Below are positions 1 to 7,315 of a stretch of 12,705 bases of DNA, piece after piece. The first letter of the stretch is position 1, and each line of letters opens with the position of its first letter. The translations under genes were made by a program, and so were the position numbers. Below the pieces are notes generated by a model that was given only the letters and a program-made list of their open reading frames with translations, did no database searches and was not told where the DNA came from. This DNA comes from UBA3910 sp002391465 (GTDB lineage: Bacteria > Bacillota > Limnochordia > Darwinibacteriales > Darwinibacteriaceae): contig JASGVS010000011.1 of the NCBI GenBank assembly GCA_030054835.1, positions 1 to 12,705 of the forward strand, read 5' to 3'.

Positions 1-73
1 CAAATTTTAAGGCTAAACCTCCCACGTTTTTTACTGCCTTGACCAGTTTTTGTTCTAGCTGTTTTTCTCTCAT
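1..73 (-). CDS. VRR-NUC-like phage nuclease, N-terminus only
   Basis: Partial gene that runs off the left edge; only 24 codons are present. Read on the minus strand, the ATG at 73 is preceded by a GGAGG ribosome binding site seven bases upstream. The visible protein begins MREKQLEQKLVKAVKNVGG and continues LALKF. This basic, helical opening followed by 'GG..LKF' is the typical start of small stand-alone VRR-NUC domain proteins (PD-(D/E)XK nucleases) found in replication modules of Firmicutes phages and related elements. The catalytic residues lie outside the window, so the call rests on the N-terminal pattern alone. It suggests that a prophage or phage-derived element lies to the left. A different small DNA-associated protein is possible. 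Confidence 0.6.
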   Translation of the reverse strand, partial: MREKQLEQKLVKAVKNVGGLALKF

Positions 74-130
74 TTCAACCTCCGTGTGCCCATGCTTGTG
101 CGCAAGGGGTTTAAACTCTTACGCGTATAT

Positions 131-148
131 GCACGCGTATACGCGTGC
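131..148. repeat. 18-bp perfect palindrome with an extra half-site
   Basis: GCACGCGTATACGCGTGC is identical to its own reverse complement. A further copy of its half, ACGCGTATA, lies directly to the left at 121-129. The site sits about 60 bases upstream of the minus-strand nuclease-like gene. A perfect palindrome with an additional half-site in a promoter-proximal position is typical of an operator for a dimeric regulator. No regulator is encoded next to it, so its partner is unknown. Confidence 0.5.
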
Positions 149-248
149 CAGTATCTCTTTTTTACTATAGTTATAGATTTAATATGGTTTTTTATAGGAA
201 GATAGGCAGAGATAGACTGGAAAAGCGCATGGATTGCCCGCTTGCGGC

Positions 249-276
249 TGTGCCTATGGTTCAACCCACAGGCACA
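249..276. repeat. Hairpin-forming inverted repeat
   Basis: TGTGCCT at 249-255 pairs with AGGCACA at 270-276. The stem continues with TGG/CCA after one A-C mismatch and closes on a six-base loop around TTCAAC. No run of T follows on either strand, so this is not a simple intrinsic terminator. It lies in the otherwise gene-free stretch between the minus-strand phage-like gene and the RiPP-like precursor. Its function is unknown. Confidence 0.4.
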
Positions 277-506
277 CTAGGAAGATAAGGCACAGAATTG
301 TTGTGCCCATGATCTGCCCATGAGCCTGAATCTGTGTTCTTAGTTCTTACAAAAATCGCGGTGTCCGAGAAGCGGAAGGATTGCTGCAGATCTTATGGTA
401 GTGCTTTAGTGAAGGATTTTCTTTGTGTTGGCCGCAGCGGCGAGGATGTAGTGGCAGAATGTGGTAGTGAATATGGCGGGTGCAACCGTATTAGGGGGCA
501 TGGCAC

Positions 507-806
507 ATGCAGCTGGATCAGACCCCTGAGGACTTGATCAAAAAGGCGATGCGGTGCGAGACGGTAGAAGAACTTATGAAGCTGGCCAAAGACAACGACA
601 TCGAGCTTACAGAAGAAGAAGCCGTTAAGCTGTTGGGTGTAATGAATCCCAAGTCTGGCGAGCTCTCCGACAGTGAACTGGATGCGGTTACTGGCGGACA
701 AGATAAGGGTGGCGGTATTTGCCGAAGCTGTGGGCTCTGGTTTGAGTGGATGCCCGTCGGTGACTCCTATGTGTGCCGAAATTGCGGGTATCGGAAGAGG
801 ATGTGA
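507..806 (+). CDS. RiPP-like precursor: Nif11/NHLP-type leader with a zinc-ribbon-like C-terminus
   Basis: A 99-residue protein. The first ~64 residues look like a Nif11/NHLP-type leader: a helical, acidic region (EELMKLAKDNDIELTEEEA) followed by GELSDSELDAVTGG, where the double glycine at 63-64 is the usual cleavage site of this leader class. The remaining 35 residues contain two knuckles, C72-x2-C75 and C90-x2-C93, each followed by Gly, with an aromatic stretch (LWFEW) between them. That is the metal-binding pattern of a small zinc ribbon. The start ATG has TAGGGGG about nine bases upstream, and a strong terminator follows at 928-962, so the gene is probably monocistronic. There is no adjacent modifying enzyme or peptidase-exporter. 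It may be a cysteine-rich secreted peptide, or a small metal-binding protein that borrowed the leader. Leader call good; fate of the C-terminus unknown. Confidence 0.75.
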   Translation: MQLDQTPEDLIKKAMRCETVEELMKLAKDNDIELTEEEAVKLLGVMNPKSGELSDSELDAVTGGQDKGGGICRSCGLWFEWMPVGDSYVCRNCGYRKRM

Positions 807-927
807 GTCAGCTGGCTGATGGGGGAAGTGGAGTGCCGTCTTGATGCAAAAACTGTGGCCCCTTTTCCCATGCAGGGCAGTGCGGTACACGTTGAGCGTA
901 ACAACATCAGGGTGGTGATTGAAAAAC

Positions 928-962
928 GGCGGGACTGCTGAGCCAGTCCCGTCATTTTGTTG
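928..962 (+). terminator. Intrinsic terminator after the RiPP-like gene
   Basis: A ten-pair stem (928-937 with 944-953, including one G-T pair) surrounds the six-base loop CTGAGC and is followed by ATTTTGTTG. The core pairing is GGGACTG with CAGTCCC. It lies about 120 bases downstream of the precursor stop codon and separates that gene from the fusion protein gene. Confidence 0.8.
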
Positions 963-997
963 ATGACAAGCCTTACAACATCGGCATGGGCCTACCG

Positions 998-1026
998 TTG
1001 AAAAAAATCCGAAAAGTGGCTACCTT
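998..1026 (+). promoter_or_regulatory. Possible promoter of the fusion gene
   Basis: TTGAAA at 998-1003 and TACCTT at 1021-1026 are separated by 17 bases. The -35 element is good and the -10 is weak. It lies just after the terminator and about 90 bases upstream of the fusion gene start, which is where a promoter would be expected. A strong AGGAGG at 1031-1036 follows but leads only into a ten-codon frame starting at the GTG at 1050, which I do not call a gene. Confidence 0.3.
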
Positions 1027-1117
1027 TTCCAGGAGGATAGCATTTCCCGGTGACGAATAGTGAGAAAGAAGGCAGTAAGTAATTGCCATCAGTCCACAAT
1101 GGGAGACGGTCGGCGGC

Positions 1118-4114
1118 ATGGACTACGTTTATCCAAGAGTACGGGTTCTGGCGTTTGCGGTGCTCTTAGTCGTACTGCTTTCCAGTTCAGCACAGAGTTC
1201 ACCGGAATTGCGTGTTGAGCAGATTGGCAACAGGTTCCAAGCTGGAAAAGGTTATATGGAGATCACAGGTCCCGTTGTATTCATGCATCTCAAGGGCACG
1301 CCCTACGAAATGGGGATGCAGCATGGGACGCTGCTCACCCAGTTATTTCCCGAAGGGCATCTGCTGAGGATGAGGGATGAGCTCAATCCATTAAAGGCTC
1401 AGGTCTCCGGATTTGAGCGGCTAGTTCAGGGATTCAAGCGATTCTATTTTCAGTACAAGATGGCTCCCTGGATTCGTAGAAACATCCCGGATGATCTGTT
1501 TCAAGAGCTCGAGGGCCTGGTCTGTGGGGTGAGCGGGGGCGCTGATACTGATCCCATGGACATTGTTGTGGGCAATGTGTCCCAAGACCTAAACATGACC
1601 TTCGGCTGTACGTCCATCGTGGCTTTTGGCGAGGCAACGGCTAACGGAGCTTTATACCATGCCCGCAACCTCGATAACGTATCCATGATGGAGTGGGCGC
1701 AATACGGATATGTTGTGGTCTATGAGCCGGATCAAGGATACCCATTTATTACCTACACATACCCGACCTACGCAGGTCTAATGCAGGCCATGAACAACCA
1801 AGGCATCACCGTTTCCGTAAATTACTCTTTGGTGGATCAGGCTGCGAACTCCCTCGATGGCATGGCCATGATGTTTCTGCTGCGCCAGATTGTGCAGTAT
1901 GCATCCCGTCTGGACGAAGCCGTGGAAATCGTACTTGGTACACCGCGAACTTTCGGGATGAATATCATCATTTCGGACAGCAAGATCCCTGATGCGGTCG
2001 TGCTGGAGGTGGATGCGAACCGTTTCGCCGTGAGGAAAGCCCAGGCAGGGCTGCTGTCGGCCACAAATCGGTATAGCAGTGAGTATATGCGGCAGTTCCA
2101 AGCCTCAGGCTGGTTAGCTTCGGAACGTCGTGATCAAAGGCTCGCCCAGTTCCTTGCCGACCATTACGGGGAGATTAAGGTGGAATCCATGGTGGAGCTG
2201 CTGCGGGATCGGGGCCAGCCTGGCAGTGGAGAATATGAGGGCCTGCTGGACGGAATCAACAACACCGGTTCTTTGTTGAGCTGCGTGTTCTCCCCGGAGG
2301 AGCAGATGATGTGGGTGTCCATCCCTGGCGACGGACGCGGATCCCCGGACAACGAATTCTATGCCTTTAGCCTGGCAAAAGCGCTAGCGGGGGAAGAGCC
2401 GGCGATTTCTTCTCGAAACACCAAGCCAACCACAGAGGATCACAACCTGGCCAACTGGCTACTGGTCCGCGCGGCAGCGCTTGCCTATGGCGAGAACAGG
2501 CTGGCTGCCACGCTGGATTATCTAGAACAGCTTGATCCGGCGTTTTCCCAGGCTGAGGCGGCAATCAACCTCAGGGCTCACACCCATCTGCGGCTGGGAA
2601 ATCAGGCGGAGGCGCAGAGATACTTCCAAATCTTGGCAGAAAGGCCTCACGTAGCGGAGGCTTACCATCTCCTGGAAGCTCTGGCCATTCTCGGGTCACT
2701 GCATGACAATGCAGGGGAGCGGGCGGAAGCAGTGGAGTGCTATCAAGCGGCGCTTGCGGTACAAGTGGCCGATCTGGCTGGCAATACGCCTTTTTACCGA
2801 CAGCTAGCCGAGGTGGGCCTGCGCAGGTCCGTCTATCTAGAATTCTCCGGTTCCTCGTATTATTTCACGACTCGGGATAGCGCCCTGGCCCGGTTCTTTC
2901 AGGCTCCCCAAGCGATCCCGTGGGGTGATGCCCATCTGTACAGCCAGTATGATGGTAGGCAGATAACCAATGTTCGCGTTCTTGGAGCCCACAGGACAGA
3001 TGAAGGGCTCGTTGCTAGGATTCTCCGGCTAGAACCAGGTTCGCCCTTTGATTCTTCCCGCTTGGCAGCTGGCAAGCGGCGCCTGGATGCCCTGGGAGCT
3101 CTGGATCAGGTTCAGATGTATGTGGTTCCGGTTGGGGACAATGCGGTTGACATTGTGGTGCGCATCAGTGAAGGGTTCGGCCTTTACCTGGATCCCGTTC
3201 AGTTCGTGGTAGAGAACGCCTTGAACCTTTCCCAAAAAACTATAGCCCTACGCTATTACAATGTTGCAGGCACATTAGCGTCCATCGGTGGGGGATACGG
3301 TTTTGGGCCGAGCCGCAGCAGAGCAGCGTACCTCTCCTTCCCGGTGGGCTCTTGGCCGGTCTCCATGCGTTATCAGTCCCATACAACCTACACTAAGGTC
3401 GGCTGGGGTGCGCATGAGGGAAGCGCATACAGCCTGGAGAGAAAGGACGCTTCTGTGAGCGGTAGCGTGCCTATTGGGGAACACAGTGCTCTAGGTATCA
3501 CGCTGGGCTATTCACAGAGTAACGTCCAGGACATAACTACAACCACAGGTTTAACAGTACCCAGCGGCGATTATGTGACCCTGGCCCTCACGGCCCAAAC
3601 AGGTTTACCTGGCACTACTACCTGGACCAGGGAAGGGACTTCTCTACAGGTGGGTGTTGCCATCTTGGCCAACAGGCAAGACTTAAATGAGAAGTTTGCC
3701 AGCTGGCATATGAGAGCGAGGCATCTATCCTACCTTGGTGCAGGCTTTGTGGCCCGTGCAGAAGTCAATGGGGCGTGGACCACAAGCGGGACCCCCTTTG
3801 ATCGCAGGCTGCGCCTGGGTGGCGGTGGGCAGCTGGGAGCAAGTTCTCCCCTGTTTGTGGGGGAGATGTATCTGCATTCCAATCTGGAACTGCAGCGCTA
3901 CTTCACCCACGACTTAGCGGCTCACGTAAATTACGAGGTGGCGAAGATCTGGGAAGATGCCACTCATCTCGCCCGTAGCGATCTGCTGCACAGTGTCGGC
4001 GGGGGCCTAACTTACCAAACGCCCATCGGCGTCAAGATCAGGGCTCAGTACAGCAAGAACCTGTCCCTCGCAGATACCCACAGCTTCAGCGTGGGCATTG
4101 TCAGCTCCTTTTAG
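1118..4114 (+). CDS. C45-family Ntn-hydrolase fused to POTRA and an Omp85 outer-membrane barrel
   Basis: A 998-residue multidomain protein. Residues 1-27 form a signal peptide (Arg-containing start, long Leu/Val core, SSSAQSS cleavage region). Residues ~50-425 are a C45/penicillin-acyltransferase-like Ntn-hydrolase: the family opening GTPYEMGMQHG and the nucleophile in FGCTS, with Cys164 as the expected self-cleavage and catalytic residue. Such enzymes hydrolyse or transfer amide-linked acyl groups; the substrate here is unknown. Residues ~440-565 are TPR-like helical pairs. Residues 612-687 resemble one POTRA domain. Residues ~690-998 are alternating beta strands ending in Phe, as in Omp85/BamA barrels. 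The loop-6 region (892-908, LRLGGGGQLG) aligns with the family's RGF/Y loop but lacks the Arg. The order matches type Vd autotransporters, where a patatin is the passenger. It predicts an enzyme held at, or exported across, the outer membrane. The ORF is uninterrupted and lies 62 bases upstream of a protease pseudogene. No ideal Shine-Dalgarno; GGGAG lies 12 bases upstream of the ATG. Confidence 0.85.
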   Translation: MDYVYPRVRVLAFAVLLVVLLSSSAQSSPELRVEQIGNRFQAGKGYMEITGPVVFMHLKGTPYEMGMQHGTLLTQLFPEGHLLRMRDELNPLKAQVSGFERLVQGFKRFYFQYKMAPWIRRNIPDDLFQELEGLVCGVSGGADTDPMDIVVGNVSQDLNMTFGCTSIVAFGEATANGALYHARNLDNVSMMEWAQYGYVVVYEPDQGYPFITYTYPTYAGLMQAMNNQGITVSVNYSLVDQAANSLDGMAMMFLLRQIVQYASRLDEAVEIVLGTPRTFGMNIIISDSKIPDAVVLEVDANRFAVRKAQAGLLSATNRYSSEYMRQFQASGWLASERRDQRLAQFLADHYGEIKVESMVELLRDRGQPGSGEYEGLLDGINNTGSLLSCVFSPEEQMMWVSIPGDGRGSPDNEFYAFSLAKALAGEEPAISSRNTKPTTEDHNLANWLLVRAAALAYGENRLAATLDYLEQLDPAFSQAEAAINLRAHTHLRLGNQAEAQRYFQILAERPHVAEAYHLLEALAILGSLHDNAGERAEAVECYQAALAVQVADLAGNTPFYRQLAEVGLRRSVYLEFSGSSYYFTTRDSALARFFQAPQAIPWGDAHLYSQYDGRQITNVRVLGAHRTDEGLVARILRLEPGSPFDSSRLAAGKRRLDALGALDQVQMYVVPVGDNAVDIVVRISEGFGLYLDPVQFVVENALNLSQKTIALRYYNVAGTLASIGGGYGFGPSRSRAAYLSFPVGSWPVSMRYQSHTTYTKVGWGAHEGSAYSLERKDASVSGSVPIGEHSALGITLGYSQSNVQDITTTTGLTVPSGDYVTLALTAQTGLPGTTTWTREGTSLQVGVAILANRQDLNEKFASWHMRARHLSYLGAGFVARAEVNGAWTTSGTPFDRRLRLGGGGQLGASSPLFVGEMYLHSNLELQRYFTHDLAAHVNYEVAKIWEDATHLARSDLLHSVGGGLTYQTPIGVKIRAQYSKNLSLADTHSFSVGIVSSF

Positions 4115-4176
4115 TCGTGTTTGTCAACGTGTGCTTGGTTGCCGTTAGCCATGTACGTTAAGAGGAGTGCGGCTTT

Positions 4177-5176
4177 ATGAAAAAATCAGTGTGACTATCG
4201 GGCTTTTAGTCATTGTGTTAGCTGGTGTGCTTGGATACACCTATCTTAAAAATCAGCAGGCCAGCCAGAGAGTGATCATCGGCAAGGACGTATCTGCAGT
4301 GCACCCTGGGCTGGGCTTAAGGGCCCTGCATGAGCAGGGGTATACAGGTAAGGGCGTGAATGTGGCCATTATCGATGGTCCCCTCTTGGTGGATCATGAG
4401 GAGTTCAGTGGACGTTTGGTCCATTCCGAGAAGGTTGGGGTCGTAAATGAGACTGATCTGTATCATGGAACAACGGTTGCCAGTGTGCTCGTGGGAAACA
4501 GGTGTGGCGTAGTACCCGCAGCAAACTTGCACTTTTTGCTGCCAGCTTTGTGGATGAGAATAATGTCCTGGCAGCCCTAGAGAGGTTGCTCAGCTACAAT
4601 GATACGCTGGAACCGTCCGAAAGAATCAGGATCGTGAGCATCTCCACCGGATTGCGTGAAAATGAGGCTGCCTTTCATCGCCTTGTTCAGCAAGCCGGGG
4701 AACAGGGGATCCTTGTTTTCACTTCCACCGTGCCCACATTGACGAATCCACCCTTTGCTTTGAGGGAGGCCGCCTATGACAACAAGCAGGATCTGGACAA
4801 CCTCGATAACATCGTCATCGGGGAGTGGATGGACGAGTTTTTGCAGGAGCACAGCATGACTAGGGAAGATTTGGTGGCGATCAGGAAAGAAAGAGATGCG
4901 GAAATGGGCTTCATCACCCTCTACCTTCCCTGTGGTAGGCGCTATGTCGCTTCCCACAGCAGCAAAAATGGGTATATCTACGATCTTGATTGGGGCTTGA
5001 GTTGGGGCACGCCACTTTTGTCGGGTCTTGCTGCGCTGGCCCTGCAAGTCAACCCTGAACTCACAAACTATGAACTGCTGCGGCTATTGGGCGACTCGAT
5101 AACTACGAACAAGCATGGATTGGATGTGATTGATCCGCAGCTTTTGATCACGTTAGCTGAGGGGACCATTTTGTGA
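4177..5176 (+). pseudogene. Membrane-anchored subtilisin-like (S8) serine protease, two frameshifts
   Basis: Two overlapping frames (4167-4580 and 4502-5176) together encode one protease of about 333 residues. AAGAGGAG at 4160-4167 is ideally placed for the ATG at 4177, but that frame stops after five codons; one extra A in the A6 run at 4180-4185 would join it to the main frame. A second single-base loss, best placed at the T5 run 4533-4537, separates the two halves. The joined protein starts with a hydrophobic anchor (GLLVIVLAGVLGYTYL). It carries the S8 triad: Asp in VAIIDG (codon 4374), His in YHGTT (codon 4464) and Ser in GLSWGTP (codon 5000), aligned with the usual GTSMATP. The oxyanion Asn is not evident where AxGN would be expected (VFTSTVPT). 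It would act on the outer face of the inner membrane. It lies 62 bases after the fusion gene with no terminator between, so the two were probably co-transcribed. Confidence 0.75.
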
Positions 5177-5511
5177 TTTGACCAGTTATGCGGATGTGCT
5201 GGACCAGGCTGCTGGTGAAAGGGATTGAGAAGATGATATCTGACATCTATTGTCGTCACAGCAAGAAATGGGCAACAAACACCCGGTGAGGTGGATGCAA
5301 GATCCGGGTTCTAGGCGGAAGAAGCAGCTGTGAAACGCCCCTGGACATCTAAGTACTGTGGTCTCATCTTGCCTCCAACGCCTGCGCGTCCAAAGAAGAT
5401 CAACCTCAGGTTGATCGGCAAAACTCATCTTTTCGCCTTCAGTGTATGGTTTCTTGACCGCGGAGAGTCTATAATCAAAGTGCGATGCCACATACTGGAG
5501 GTGGCTTAACG
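5177..5511 (+). other. Intergenic region upstream of the XRE fusion gene
   Basis: I see no gene here. It holds the 19-bp inverted repeat at 5398-5416, a consensus-like TATAAT at 5470-5475 without a well-spaced -35 (TTGACC at 5454 is only ten bases away), and the Shine-Dalgarno GGAGGTGG at 5497-5504. No clear intrinsic terminator follows the protease pseudogene. Confidence 0.4.
5398..5416. promoter_or_regulatory. Operator-like inverted repeat GATCAACCT-c-AGGTTGATC
   Basis: Nine-base arms are perfectly complementary around one central base. The site lies about 55 bases upstream of a TATAAT box and about 95 bases upstream of a gene whose product begins with an XRE helix-turn-helix domain. Autoregulation by that protein is a reasonable guess. 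The repeat is too short-looped and lacks a T-run, so it is unlikely to be a terminator. Confidence 0.45.
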
Positions 5512-7239
5512 TTGGACACGTATCAGTTCGGGAACATGATCACACTACTGCGAAAGGAAAAGGGACTGACCGGCGAAAGATTTGCCGAGCTGGTTGGCGT
5601 TTCGCCACAGGCCGTTTCCAAATGGGAAAACGGGAGGAGTTTGCCGGAGACTGCCGTGCTCCCGCGCCTCGCTGAAGTACTGGGAGTGTCCATTGATTCC
5701 CTATTGGTGCCCAAGAAGCTGATCATACTGAACACAGTCTATTCAGATGGCGAGCAGCACTTCAACGTGACGCAGTACGTAAGTAATCAGGTGCAGGGTA
5801 ACCGCCTGAGTATCATGGTCAATCCCCGGTTTCTGGGTGTAGCGCTCGACAGTGAGCGGATCAGCGTCCTCACCGTCAAATACTGGACTCCAAACGGCAC
5901 CTTCTTCACTTTTGCCGTGCAGGATGAGCTACTGACCATCGACGTGACTGATAAGGCGTACACGGCGGGCAGTACACTTGAGATCATCGGTGCTTATTAC
6001 GGCAACCGCCATGAATACAGATCAGCCTTAGAAAAGATGCGGCATTACGACTACTTCCAGTGGAGAGAGATCCCTGTCAATCACGAGACATTTCCCAGCT
6101 CGCCTGCTGCTGACGCACCCGAGTACCTGACCCTTGTTTACCTGAACGCTAAGGGCATCCAGGTGATCAGCTGCGCGGAGAACGAGACGCTCTGCTGCTC
6201 CGCTGACCGGACCGAACTGCATCTGAAGGATACCTCAACTTGTACCTTACCGGGCATTGTGGCGCTTCAATGGGAAGCTGGCATGGACTCCACGTGGGCC
6301 GGAGCGATGTACGCGGCCCTCAGGTACCTAGGTGAACCCTATACTTATGAACAGATCATGGGTATGTCGGGAGCCTGCTACCGTATTGCCTTTACGGAAG
6401 TATGGGACTGGAGTGCCGCCGATGCGCTGGTCGCCTTTGACTACGCAAGTGTTTTGTCCAGCGCGACGGGATATGAACTGATTTGAGTAGACAGAAGCGA
6501 CAAAGATGAGCGCAGCGAGGAGCGGAGGAGGATCGTAGAAGACATTGCTAAAGGCAAACCTGTTCTGGCCATCAACCTCCGGGTGGCCCCCGAATGGGGA
6601 GTGATCACGGGCTACGGGGAACACGGCAGGGTATTCTACTGCCGTACTTACTTCGACAAGGATTTCTGGAACGAAAACCAGGATTACCTGGAAAGTGACT
6701 TCTGGCCGTTTTTGATCATGCACTTCGGTGAGAAAAAGGCTAGGCCGAGTGATCTGGACAATCTCAGAGCATCACTGCACACTCTCCTTCAGTCCTTTGA
6801 AGCGGAATACAGCAGCGGCTATTTCCAGGGTGCACAGGCCTATGAGCGATGGATAGCCGGACTGCGTAATGATGGGCTCTGGGATCAAGGCAATTCCAAG
6901 GACGAGATCCACAGGCGGCTTGCGGTTAACGATTACCTGCTGCTGAACCTAATAGACGCCAGGCGGTGTGCCGCCGAATACCTGAGCGCACATGTTTCCC
7001 TGCTGAGGGGCGAAAAAGCTGATTTGCTCACTGAAATGGCTTCACTGTACCGTGGAATGGCCGAAAAACTGGGTGCCTTCCGCTGCAAGCTAAAGGCGAG
7101 TGATGGCGAGAGCCTCCGCTACAATGCCATTGACACAAAGGTCAGCCCGCGTTTCCTCAAGGAACAAGCTAGCCTCCTGGAGTCCATGCTACAGGTGGAG
7201 AGGGCAATCGCAGGCATGGCTGGGCAGATCCTGGTCTGA
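5512..7239 (+). pseudogene. XRE regulator fused to a BtrH/C39-like papain-fold domain, in-frame TGA
   Basis: One reading frame of about 575 codons is split by a TGA at 6484-6486. Homology-like sequence continues in the same frame on both sides (ATGYELI, then RSDKDERSEERRRIVEDIAKG). I choose the TTG at 5512 because GGAGGTGG lies seven bases upstream; an ATG at 5485 precedes that site and is unlikely. Residues 1-60 are an XRE helix-turn-helix (FAELVGVSPQAVSKWENGRS). A ~150-residue beta-rich middle follows. Then comes a region resembling BtrH_N/peptidase C39-like proteins (ALRYLGEPYTYEQIMGMSGACYRI, then GKPVLAINLRVAPEWGVITGYGEHG) and a helical C-terminus. I see no Cys in the stretch where the papain-fold nucleophile would be expected (DSTWAGAMYAALRYLG), so it may be a sensor rather than a protease. 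CGA to TGA (Arg to stop) is the simplest lesion. The 5' half could still yield a DNA-binding protein of 324 residues. Confidence 0.65.
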
Positions 7240-7257
7240 ACTGGCGACCGGAATGGT

Positions 7258-7272
7258 TGGCAGTTACTGCCA
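7258..7272. repeat. Short inverted repeat TGGCAG-tta-CTGCCA
   Basis: Six-base perfect arms around a three-base loop, in the 76-base gap between the XRE fusion and the next gene. No T-run follows. It could be a small mRNA hairpin or a binding site; evidence is limited to the symmetry. Confidence 0.3.
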
Positions 7273-7315
7273 TGAGTATATGGTGCAGGACTAACACAAT
7301 TGAGGGAGTGTCGGC

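Larger units (their letters stand above)
74..506. other. Gene-free stretch between divergent genes
   Basis: I find no convincing gene here. The possible reading frames lack ribosome binding sites or overlap better genes. The stretch holds the 18-bp palindrome and the inverted repeat listed separately. It should contain the divergent promoters of the minus-strand nuclease-like gene and of the plus-strand precursor gene, but I see no well-spaced -35/-10 pair that I would commit to. Confidence 0.4.

Noticed and set aside
249..276. tRNA-like T-arm (GGTTCAACCC) or attachment site
   Set aside because: No acceptor, D or anticodon arms can be built around it; the symmetry is fully explained by a simple hairpin.
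334..537. Plus-strand frame with several Cys just before the precursor
   Set aside because: It starts at a GTG without a ribosome binding site, overlaps the precursor gene and has no leader-like or domain-like segment.
393..890. 165-codon minus-strand open frame over the RiPP-like gene
   Set aside because: It is antisense to a gene with a recognisable leader, good ribosome binding site and terminator; its sequence resembles no protein and looks like a codon-usage shadow.
1050..1082. Ten-codon peptide after the AGGAGG at 1031
   Set aside because: Spacing of 13 bases to a GTG is poor and the peptide is very short; it is not supportable as a gene.
4502..4580. Programmed -1 frameshift in the protease
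   Set aside because: The T5 run is not a proper X-XXY-YYZ slippery site, no strong downstream structure is evident, and the gene has a second break at its start codon region.
6484..6486. TGA as a selenocysteine codon
   Set aside because: No SECIS-like hairpin follows directly, the position does not align with a catalytic site, and a CGA-to-TGA nonsense change explains it more simply.
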